Part shown: one piece after another, positions 8,034-15,303 of the stretch
Layout: each line of letters starts with the position of its first letter
How positions within the stretch are numbered: the first letter of the stretch is position 1
Origin: CAWGXG01 sp963826505
GTDB taxonomy: Bacteria; Chloroflexota; Anaerolineae; Aggregatilineales; Aggregatilineaceae
Reading direction: 5' to 3'
Length of the DNA: 64,000 bases
NCBI GenBank assembly: GCA_963826505.1
Contig: CAWGXG010000008.1
Span: 186,001 to 250,000 of the forward strand
Position numbers and translations under genes: made by a program
The notes under the pieces: model-generated
Told to the model about the DNA's origin: nothing
Database searches by the model: none
Seen by the model: the letters and a program-made list of their open reading frames with translations, nothing else

Positions 8034-9662
8034 CTATGGAGCAGCGCTGTCGCTACCCCAGAAATCCGCATCTGACTGTTCGGTAGGTGCGGGTGTCTCT
8101 GCCGGTGCAACACTGTCGCTGCCCCAAAAGTCGGCATCTGAGCTGGGGGCGGGTGTCTCGGTAGCCTCGGCGGGAGCTGCTGTTGTTGGAACGGGGGTTG
8201 CCGGGTGTGATTTACGCCAGATGCGTTCCGCGATATCAGACACGACCTTCTGCCAGCCCTCGGGCAGCGGCGGCGGACCATCGACGATCACATCGAGGTT
8301 GGCTCCGCCATCTTCGCCGGGTGCCAGCTTGTCTTCTGTCAACCAGATGTCCGGGTTTTTATGGCAGCCCGCGCAACTCTGGTTTTGCGGCGTGTCGAGC
8401 TGGATATTGTGGGGTGTCGCGTATTTCCAGGTCGGTATCGACAGGAAGTTGTCCAGGAGATTATCGCCATAAACATCGAACGAGTTCACATCGACCGGAA
8501 CATGGCGCAATGTGACATATTCCCACGGGCGATCCGTGCTTTGCAGTGGATTCTTGCCCAGGTAGAAGCCAACGCTGCTCGACTCAACCGAATAGTAGGC
8601 GATGTCGTCCTCTGTTCGATCCACGTGGCAGTTGGTGCAGTTAGTGTAGGAGACACTGTGGCATGCTTGGCACGACAGAATATCCGTGCCGTGAATTTCG
8701 TGTTGGAGAATCCCCGAGCCTTTGCCGATTTGATCGGCGTGGCATGACTCACAGGTTGGGCTGGGCTCGCCATCATAACGTGACGTGGCGCCAGCGTATT
8801 CGCCAATGCCGTGCATCTGGTCGCCGGAATGGCAGTCTGTACAGGCCAGCCGCGCGACACGCAGATGGACATCGCCGGGTTCGCCTTCATTCAGGCCATA
8901 GTATTCATTCTTGACTCGGCTGCCATGGCAGGCGGTGCAGGTCTGGCTCATCGGCGGTTTTTCTACAAAAGTGTGGCCCGCCAACAGGCCGCCACCCACC
9001 GAATTGGGTTGGCTGACATGGCAATCACCGCAGGTCGCGTGACAGCTATCGCAGTGATAGGATTCCATGTTTTCCAGCGTCGCGTAATGATCCGGACTGC
9101 TGCGCGCGTAAACGGCCGTGTCGTACCCTTCTAACGTAAAGTGCAGGCTTTGTTCAGCCGATGGCACGATATTCGGGTGGCAGCTTGCGCAGCCCGTTTC
9201 CGGATCAGCCGACGGATCAGCGATCAGCCCATCGTGTGCAGTCATGTTGCCCACGGCCTGGCCGCCATGGCAGGCCGTGCAGTTGATGAATGCATGAATG
9301 TCCGATTGGTACGCCTCTGCGTCGATCAGCACTTTCTCCCAAGCCTCCAACGGAGGCACTTCGCCTCCTCAACCAGGGCCTGAGGACAGACTTACCTCCG
9401 GCTCATCCACAGCCAGTGCCATCAAAATATCCTGGTTGGTGTGGCAATTGAGACACGCCTGATCGGTAAATTCAACCTGAGTCGTGTCCGTAATCCCAAC
9501 CTCGACGCCTGTCGAGGCATTCGACGGGGTCGGTTGTTCGGCTTGGACGACTTTCGTCAGCTCTGGAGCTGTGGTATCGGGCCGACAACCAGTAAGCGCT
9601 GCTCCCAACAGCAGCAGCCCGCCGATCCCGAGCAATAACCAAATACTACGATGCCTTTTCAT
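8034..9662 (-). CDS. 11-haem c-type cytochrome lipoprotein with in-frame UGA (candidate selenoprotein, Sec98)
   Basis: Read through one in-frame TGA (9371-9369), this is a 542-residue protein. A lipoprotein signal (LLLLGAALTGC, Cys26) precedes haem motif 1 (CLNCH, residues 70-74). The UGA falls at residue 98 in the context GPG-U-GGEVPPLEAWEK. Ten more CxxCH motifs follow: CTACH, CASCH, CDSCH, CGDCH, CTACH, CTDCH, CESCH, CQACH, CTNCH, CAGCH. The C terminus is a Pro/Ala/Thr spacer with DADFWGSDS written twice. If UGA meant stop, the ten-haem part would lack an export signal and could not be matured outside the membrane. selA, selB and tRNA-Sec are in this window and a SECIS-like hairpin follows the UGA. 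ATG 9662 has GTGGAG upstream. Alternatives are a true nonsense mutation or a base-call error. The electron partner is probably the divergent NrfD/FeS/8-haem complex (inference). Confidence 0.82.
9343..9371 (-). promoter_or_regulatory. In-frame UGA with SECIS-like hairpin
   Basis: On the minus strand the TGA (9371-9369) is followed by 17 bases and then the loop of a hairpin: GCCTCC (9357-9352), loop GTT (9351-9349), GGAGGC (9348-9343). A perfect 6-bp stem, a G as first loop base and a UGA-to-loop distance of 17 nt agree with the general bacterial SECIS pattern. A U just 5' of the stem could be bulged. A competing hairpin pairs GGAGGC (9368-9363) with the same GCCTCC. The first GGAGG also looks like a Shine-Dalgarno site four bases before GTG 9359, so re-initiation is a rival explanation. 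Confidence 0.65.
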
Positions 9663-9876
9663 GCAGACTCCACTAGGGTGGTTGTGATGGATCACACATA
9701 CACTTCAGTTTAATTGAACTAGCCGATACTCCACAATATCATTTATCCGCTTTTCTTATGATGTTTGTCTATTTCAAATCATCACGAAATCTGATAAGAA
9801 AGAACTATCGTGCATTAGAGGCGTAATAATCGCGCAGTTGCAGCTGTGCAGCGGGGGCACTGAGGGACCTGGCAAA
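9663..9876. promoter_or_regulatory. Divergent control region between the cytochrome gene and lysR
   Basis: This AT-rich 214-bp region separates the minus-strand cytochrome gene from plus-strand lysR, the usual place for LysR-type operators. An imperfect dyad lies at 9759-9784 (TGATGTTTG ... CAAATCATCA), suited to a LysR-family dimer. I cannot place clear -35/-10 pairs. Shared control of the cytochrome and the lysR operon is inferred from the layout. Confidence 0.45.
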
Positions 9877-10800
9877 ATGTTAGACCTTCATGAACTGCAC
9901 GTATTTCTGGTTGCGGCTGAGACTGAGAATTTCTCTGAGACAGGACGCGTATTACAAATCTCACAACCAGCGGTCAGCGGGCATATCCAGTCTTTAGAAC
10001 AACACTTGAGAACCCAGCTCTTTGATCGGACGGGGCGCAACATCAAACTCAATGAGGTTGGCGAAGCACTGGTGCCCGTCGCGCGCAATTTGCTGAATCA
10101 AGCGCGGCTGGTAGAGGAGTTCATGGCGTTTCAGCGCGGGCAATTGTCCGGACACCTGGCCGTGGGTTGTAGCACGGCGGCCGGGAAATATGTCCTGCCA
10201 CGTATCATGTCGCGCTTTTTGAATATCCACCCCAATGTGCGCATCCTGTGTGATGTGGGGCGGCGTGGTCAGGCGCTTGACCGGCTGTGCGCGGGCGAGA
10301 TTGATGTGGCCGTGACCAGTCTGCGCATTCCACGTCGGGCCATCGAATACAAGCACTTTGCGGACGATCGCCTGGTGTTGATCGCACAGACCATCCATCC
10401 GTGGGCGGCATCGAAGCAGATCACGGCAGACCAGTTGACCGAATTCCCGCTTATCTTGCGGGAGCCAGGATCGGGGACGTCTATCACGCTAAATCGCGGT
10501 TTGTCACAGTTTGATATGAGCATCGAGATGTTAGATGCTCGTCTGGTGTTGGGTAACACCGAAGCCATTGTTCGAGCGGTAGTGGAAGGGATTGGCCCGG
10601 CATTTGTCTCGAAAGTGGCTGTCGAAGACCTGCTGAAGCAGGGTTTGCTGGTTGAGATAGATGTGAAGGGGCTGGATTTGGTTCAAAACCTTTATATGGC
10701 TCGTCATACGGATTTCAATGCCCCTGAAATTCAGACGGCTTTTTGGGATTTCACGTTTGCGCCTGAGAATCAGGCTTTGCGTCAGCTTCTCACCCCATGA
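9877..10800 (+). CDS. LysR-family transcriptional regulator
   Basis: 307 residues. The N-terminal winged helix-turn-helix (MLDLHELHVFLVAAETENFSE, then ISQPAVSGHIQSLE) is followed by a substrate-binding effector domain (GHLAVGCSTAAGKYVLPRI onward). This is the CbbR/CysB-like layout, with no recognisable ligand signature. ATG 9877 begins the canonical LysR start sequence; the open frame to 9838 is not needed. The last codons overlap the next gene by four bases (ATGA at 10797), so regulator and octahaem cytochrome are translationally coupled. It probably controls its own operon and the divergent UGA-containing cytochrome gene. Confidence 0.93.
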   Translation: MLDLHELHVFLVAAETENFSETGRVLQISQPAVSGHIQSLEQHLRTQLFDRTGRNIKLNEVGEALVPVARNLLNQARLVEEFMAFQRGQLSGHLAVGCSTAAGKYVLPRIMSRFLNIHPNVRILCDVGRRGQALDRLCAGEIDVAVTSLRIPRRAIEYKHFADDRLVLIAQTIHPWAASKQITADQLTEFPLILREPGSGTSITLNRGLSQFDMSIEMLDARLVLGNTEAIVRAVVEGIGPAFVSKVAVEDLLKQGLLVEIDVKGLDLVQNLYMARHTDFNAPEIQTAFWDFTFAPENQALRQLLTP

Positions 10801-11789
10801 GGAAACCACGTATGCCTTACTCGTCTTATTCACGGTATCTAGTGCGACTATTGATTATCTTGGGATTCGGCTTGATCGGCGCTGTGCTGGCGGAAGCCAG
10901 TGGGCCCACCCAGGATAGCAAACCAAGCAATTCTCCCGAATCCTGTGCCACATGCCATGTGGATATCGTGTCCGCGTGGCAGACGGGATCGCATGCCCAG
11001 GCCTATTCGGACCCAGTCTTCCAGGAAACGTGGCAGAATGACGGCAGCGATCCGGCTTGCCTGGCCTGCCATACCACCGGGTACGAACCCCGCACAGGCG
11101 AATACACTCATGAAGGCGTCACGTGCGAATCCTGCCACGGCGAAACTCCGGCGGATCATCCGCCTGCGGCGATGAGTGCCAAGCCAGGGGTCGAAGTTTG
11201 CGCCGATTGCCACGCCACGACATATGCAGAATGGCAGCAGAGCAAGCACGGCGAGCAGCAGTTGGGCTGCACGACGTGCCACGATCCGCACCCTCAACAG
11301 TTGCGGTTTGATGATGCCAAGACGCTCTGCCTGAACTGTCACAACGAAGATGCGCGCGACGACTACGCTCACTTGGTTCACGCCGACCTGCAATGCACTG
11401 ACTGCCACTGGCATCATGGCACGCTGGAAGATCAACTTGCCCACTACACGAGTGGCGCATTATTCCCGACCGGCCACACGACCAAAGTCGAAACCCAGGC
11501 CTGTATTAGCTGCCACGAAACCGTGTCTCCCTCGGCATTGATGCAAGAGGGCACTCAGGCCCAAGAGGACCTTGGCCTGAACAGCGATCATCCGCTGCTG
11601 GAAGCACAAGTCCAGATTGAAGAACTCCAAACCGAAGTGGACACGGTCCGCGCTCAAGGGGCGAATACGTCCGTGCTGCGCTTGGTACAGGGGTTGGTGA
11701 TTGGTGCGGCAATTGGTGGCATCGTATCGCTCGCGGTCGTGCGTGTGCGGCGTCGTCGCTCCCCGATGACTGACCGGAAAGTAGAGTAA
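10797..11789 (+). CDS. Octahaem c-type cytochrome, membrane-anchored
   Basis: 330 residues. An N-terminal signal/anchor helix (LVRLLIILGFGLIGAVLAEA) is followed by eight CxxCH motifs: CATCH, CLACH, CESCH, CADCH, CTTCH, CLNCH, CTDCH and CISCH. A heptad-like helix (EAQVQIEELQTEVDTVR) and a C-terminal membrane helix with a basic RRRR tail come last. The haem domain therefore lies outside, tethered by the C-terminal anchor. It is the first structural gene of lysR-cyt-FeS-NrfD. Together they resemble quinone-linked NrfD complexes (Qrc/ACIII/Psr type) but lack a molybdopterin subunit. The next gene begins 11 bases later. Confidence 0.92.
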   Translation: MRKPRMPYSSYSRYLVRLLIILGFGLIGAVLAEASGPTQDSKPSNSPESCATCHVDIVSAWQTGSHAQAYSDPVFQETWQNDGSDPACLACHTTGYEPRTGEYTHEGVTCESCHGETPADHPPAAMSAKPGVEVCADCHATTYAEWQQSKHGEQQLGCTTCHDPHPQQLRFDDAKTLCLNCHNEDARDDYAHLVHADLQCTDCHWHHGTLEDQLAHYTSGALFPTGHTTKVETQACISCHETVSPSALMQEGTQAQEDLGLNSDHPLLEAQVQIEELQTEVDTVRAQGANTSVLRLVQGLVIGAAIGGIVSLAVVRVRRRRSPMTDRKVE

Positions 11790-11800
11790 AGCGGAAACCT

Positions 11801-12637
11801 ATGGCCGAAGAAAAATTCCTGACTCGTCGCGAGTTCATCACCGCCGTGACTGCGGCGGGTGGCAGTCTGGCTGTAGCGGCTGCCCTCAGCGAGGTGAGTG
11901 CTCTCAAAGATCTCATCGAAAAAGAGATCAAGCTGGATCTGCCGAGTCTTGAAACAGAGAGCGCCGCACATCATGCCGAGAGCACCAGCCCGCACAGTTG
12001 GGGGATGGTGATCGATCTGCGCAAATGCATCGGATGTAAGTATTGTGTGTACGCGTGTCAGGCCGTGAACGATGTTCCGGACGACATGCGCTGGAACGTT
12101 TACCTCGCCGAGGAAACCGAAACTGGCGAGCCGTTCCACATGACGCGCCCCTGCATGCACTGCCAAGAAGCGCCTTGTGTATCGGTGTGCCCCGTCGGGG
12201 CGACTTACGTGCGTGATGACGGTCTGGTCATCATGGACTATGAAAAATGCATCGGCTGCCGGTACTGCCAGGTCGCCTGTCCGTATGGCGCGCGCACCTT
12301 CAACTGGAAACAGCGCGACGGCTCCAGCGGCTACCAGCCCGAATGGGGAAGCGCCGAAGTCGAGCGCCGTCCGCGTGGCGTGGCCGAGAAGTGTACGTTC
12401 TGCCGCCACCGTATCGATCGCGGCCTGTCTCAGGGCCTGATACCGGGCATCGACCGCGCGGCGACTCCGGCTTGCGTCAATATCTGCCCGATGACCGCTC
12501 GCGTTTTCGGAGATCTGAAAGATCCGAACAGCCCAGTGTCGAAGGTTCTCGCAGACCTGCCGACGTTTCGGCTGCGCGAGGACTTGGGCACAGCGCCAAA
12601 CGTTTACTACGTACCGCCGGAAGGAATGGCAATATGA
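11801..12637 (+). CDS. Four-cluster [4Fe-4S] ferredoxin-like subunit with Tat signal (PsrB/HybA type)
   Basis: 278 residues. The twin-arginine leader (LTRREFITAVTAAGG) implies folded export or attachment to the outer face. Four cysteine sets typical of DmsB/PsrB/HybA subunits are visible: CIGCKYCVYAC, CMHCQEAPCVSVCP, CIGCRYCQVACPYG, and CTFC with a late ACVNICP. The protein should relay electrons between the NrfD membrane subunit and the octahaem cytochrome. It overlaps the NrfD gene by four bases (ATGA), as expected for subunits of one complex. Confidence 0.93.
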   Translation: MAEEKFLTRREFITAVTAAGGSLAVAAALSEVSALKDLIEKEIKLDLPSLETESAAHHAESTSPHSWGMVIDLRKCIGCKYCVYACQAVNDVPDDMRWNVYLAEETETGEPFHMTRPCMHCQEAPCVSVCPVGATYVRDDGLVIMDYEKCIGCRYCQVACPYGARTFNWKQRDGSSGYQPEWGSAEVERRPRGVAEKCTFCRHRIDRGLSQGLIPGIDRAATPACVNICPMTARVFGDLKDPNSPVSKVLADLPTFRLREDLGTAPNVYYVPPEGMAI

Positions 12638-13878
12638 CGACCATGATGTTGTCGCTTCGTCGCCGGGCGCAGGCGTATCCCCTCTTCACGGGGTGGCTGA
12701 TCTTCTTGCTGACTCTGCTGGTCATTGGCGCTGTTGCGGGTGCGCGGGTCCTGATCTACGGTCTGCAGGTCACCCACCTGACCAACAACGTGCCGTGGGG
12801 CCTGTGGATCACAGTCGACCTGTCCGCCATCGCGCTAGGTGCTGGGGCGTTTTCCCTGTCCACAATCGTCTACATTTTCCGCGTGAAATCGTTCGAGAAT
12901 ATCGCGCGCATCGCCGTGTTCGTCGGGTTTGTCGGCTACACCTCCGCGATGTTAGCGCTCGTAATGGATATCGGACGCCCCGATCGTTTCTGGCACCCGG
13001 TCATATTCTGGAACATCCACTCAGTGCTGTGGGAAATCACCATGTGCGTGATGTTCTATTCCGGCGTGCTAATTTTCGAGCTCAGCCCGACCCTGCTCGA
13101 AAGCGATCTCGTGGTCAACCGGTTGAGATTCAAGCGCGGGCCACAGCTGGCGCACCTGATGCACAAGTTGACGCCTTTTGTGTCGATCGTCGGCCTTGGC
13201 CTGTCGCTCTTGCACCAATCATCCCTGGGCGCGACCTATGGCGTGTTGGTAGCCCGCCCAATCTGGTTCAAGCCGTCGCTGCCGGTCATGTTCATCCTGT
13301 CCGCCGTGGGGGCGGGTGCAACCTTCACCCTGGGGCTGACGGTGTTCTATGAGAATATCATCCGCAAGCGCAAAATCTCTACGCAGCTACGTAATCAGGT
13401 GGCGATGTTCGCCGGCTTGATGACGCTGGCGTATCTCTATCTCAAGATGTGGGATTTCCTGGCGACCAGCTACTACAGCCACCTGCCTGCCCGTGTTGAT
13501 CTGCAAAACCTGCTGGCGCGGGTCACGCCTTATGGGGTGTCGTTCTGGTGGATCGAAGTGGTGGTCGGCGCACTGGTCCCGGCGATCATTCTGCTGTCGC
13601 CGCGCCTGCGCCGTCAGGACATCTGGGTCGTACTCGCTGCGCTGTTAGCCGTGGCGGGCATCATCACTAACCGCTGGAACGTTACGCTCTCGGGCCTGAT
13701 CGTCCCCATGGACTGGTCGCCGGGTGTCGCCAACGTGTTCCCCGCGCAGAAGTACATGCCGTCACTGGAAGAATGGGGTGTTGCGTTGGGCGTCGTGGGC
13801 TACGCGTTGATGATGTTCACGCTAGGGCTGCGCTTCTTGCCGATCTTCCCCGAAAACGGACACGACGAGGAACACTAA
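12634..13878 (+). CDS. NrfD/PsrC-family polytopic quinone-interacting subunit
   Basis: 414 residues with about nine or ten hydrophobic helices. Family traits include NNVPWGLWITVDLSAIALGAG near the start, DIGRPDRFWHP, and SLLHQSSLGATYG in the middle. NrfD proteins exchange electrons with menaquinone and may move protons. The ATG at 12634 overlaps the FeS stop; a longer frame starting at 12247 runs through the FeS gene and is rejected. It is the last gene before a strong terminator. No catalytic molybdoenzyme is adjacent, so the terminal partner is probably a multihaem cytochrome such as the UGA-containing one. Confidence 0.93.
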   Translation: MTTMMLSLRRRAQAYPLFTGWLIFLLTLLVIGAVAGARVLIYGLQVTHLTNNVPWGLWITVDLSAIALGAGAFSLSTIVYIFRVKSFENIARIAVFVGFVGYTSAMLALVMDIGRPDRFWHPVIFWNIHSVLWEITMCVMFYSGVLIFELSPTLLESDLVVNRLRFKRGPQLAHLMHKLTPFVSIVGLGLSLLHQSSLGATYGVLVARPIWFKPSLPVMFILSAVGAGATFTLGLTVFYENIIRKRKISTQLRNQVAMFAGLMTLAYLYLKMWDFLATSYYSHLPARVDLQNLLARVTPYGVSFWWIEVVVGALVPAIILLSPRLRRQDIWVVLAALLAVAGIITNRWNVTLSGLIVPMDWSPGVANVFPAQKYMPSLEEWGVALGVVGYALMMFTLGLRFLPIFPENGHDEEH

Positions 13879-13899
13879 ACTCGTTTGCGTAAGGCATCT

Positions 13900-13937
13900 G
13901 TCGGGTGAGGCGGCTCGTTCGCTCACCCGACTTTTTT
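13900..13937 (+). terminator. Intrinsic terminator after the NrfD operon
   Basis: A perfect 10-bp stem (GTCGGGTGAG / CTCACCCGAC), a 12-base loop and a run of six T. It ends the lysR-cyt-FeS-nrfD transcript 22 bases past the stop. Confidence 0.93.
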
Positions 13938-13953
13938 GTTCGCTGCCGGATGC

Positions 13954-13959
13954 TATAAT
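13954..13959 (+). promoter_or_regulatory. -10 box giving a probably leaderless selA transcript
   Basis: A consensus TATAAT lies six bases before the selA ATG (13966), so transcription would begin at or within a base of the start codon. No Shine-Dalgarno sequence fits between them. No good -35 hexamer is visible upstream because the T-run of the preceding terminator occupies that position. Confidence 0.6.
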
Positions 13960-13965
13960 GGTGCC

Positions 13966-15300
13966 ATGACCTCTTTACGCGATCTGCCAAGTATCGATCT
14001 TCTGCTGCGCGAAACTGTCGATCTCCAAAATCGCTTCGGGCGCGAAGCGGTGACGCGTGCACTGCGGCGTGCCGTGGAGCAGGCGCGGAATGCGGCGTTG
14101 GGTGGCGATCCTATTCCGGATGCTGCCATCTTGATCGCACAGTCGGCGATCTGGTTGTCCGCGGAGTCGCGCCCGACGCTGCGCCCGGTGATCAACGCGA
14201 CCGGCGTTATTATTCACACCAACCTGGGGCGTGCGCCGCTCTCGGACGATGCGCTGGACGCGCTGCGCGCAGTAGCCAGCGGGTACAGCACGCTAGAATA
14301 CGATCTTGAACCCGGCACGCGCGGCAAACGTGATGATCACATCGAGCGGATTTTGGTCGAGGTAACTGGTGCGGAAGCTGGCATGATTGTGAACAACAAC
14401 GCATCAGGCGTTCTGCTGGCTCTGACGGCGACGGCTCAAGGTCGAGAAGTGATTATCAGCCGGGGCCAGCTCGTCGAGATCGGCGGCTCGTTCCGCATCC
14501 CCGAAGTGATGGCCCAAAGCGGTGCGCTGATGGTGGAAGTCGGCGCGACCAATCGCACGCACCTGCGCGATTATGAGCACGCGATCAGCGAGCGCACCGT
14601 AGCAATCGTGCGAGCGCATCCTTCCAATTTCAAGGTGATCGGATTCACTGAGACGGTGCCCCTGCCCGATCTGGTTGGGTTGGCACACAGCCGCGATCTG
14701 TTGGTGCTGGACGATATCGGCAGTGGAGCACTGATCGACACGGCGCAGTTTGGGTTATCCCAGGAACCGCTCGCCCAGGATAGTCTCTCCGCCGGGGCCG
14801 ATCTGGTGATGTTCAGTGGGGACAAGCTGCTGGGCGGCCCGCAAGCAGGTATTCTAATTGGCCGCCGCGATCTGATCCAGACGCTCAAAGAGCATCCGCT
14901 GGCGCGCGCCATTCGCGCGGATAAACTGGCGATCGCGGCGCTGGCCGCCACTCTGGAGCATTACCGGCGGGGCGATGCCGTAGAAAAGATTCCGGTATGG
15001 CGTATGATCGCGCTTGATCCTGAGTCCATCCGGCGGCGTGCCGAAGACTGGGCCGCTGTCGTGGGCGGAGACGTACTGCCCTCAGAATCGACAGTGGGCG
15101 GGGGTAGCCTGCCCGGTGAAACGCTGCCGACGTGGGTCCTCGCGCCGCATGTTGACCAACCCAACGCCGCTGCTGCTCAGCTTCGGCGTTACGATCCGCC
15201 GGTGATTGGGCGGGTTGCTCAAGATCGCCTGCTGCTCGATCCCCGCACTGTGCTGCCGGAACAAGATGACCTCGTGCTTGCTGCCCTGAAAGAGTTATAA
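13966..15300 (+). CDS. selA: L-seryl-tRNA(Sec) selenium transferase
   Basis: SelA converts Ser-tRNA(Sec) to Sec-tRNA(Sec) with selenophosphate and PLP. The 444-residue length is normal. The fold-type I PLP features are present: VINATGVIIHTNLGRAPLS, the long central domain, and the PLP-lysine motif MFSGDKLLGGPQAG. The start ATG 13966 begins MTSLRDLPSIDLLL, matching the usual N-terminal helix. selB follows after three bases, so the two form an operon. Their presence means the organism decodes UGA as selenocysteine, provided selD lies elsewhere. This bears directly on the in-frame UGA in the nearby cytochrome. Confidence 0.97.
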   Translation: MTSLRDLPSIDLLLRETVDLQNRFGREAVTRALRRAVEQARNAALGGDPIPDAAILIAQSAIWLSAESRPTLRPVINATGVIIHTNLGRAPLSDDALDALRAVASGYSTLEYDLEPGTRGKRDDHIERILVEVTGAEAGMIVNNNASGVLLALTATAQGREVIISRGQLVEIGGSFRIPEVMAQSGALMVEVGATNRTHLRDYEHAISERTVAIVRAHPSNFKVIGFTETVPLPDLVGLAHSRDLLVLDDIGSGALIDTAQFGLSQEPLAQDSLSAGADLVMFSGDKLLGGPQAGILIGRRDLIQTLKEHPLARAIRADKLAIAALAATLEHYRRGDAVEKIPVWRMIALDPESIRRRAEDWAAVVGGDVLPSESTVGGGSLPGETLPTWVLAPHVDQPNAAAAQLRRYDPPVIGRVAQDRLLLDPRTVLPEQDDLVLAALKEL

Positions 15301-15303
15301 CCC

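Noticed and set aside
8034..9359. Separate gene starting at GTG 9359 after the UGA
   Set aside because: A GGAGG does precede it, but the product would have ten CxxCH motifs and no export signal. The same frame continues upstream into a signal and another CxxCH. Kept only as the rival hypothesis to Sec decoding.
12247..13878. Long frame of 543 residues starting inside the FeS gene
   Set aside because: The first 129 residues are out-of-frame translation of the FeS gene (basic, Arg-rich). The NrfD protein begins at ATG 12634, overlapping the FeS stop.
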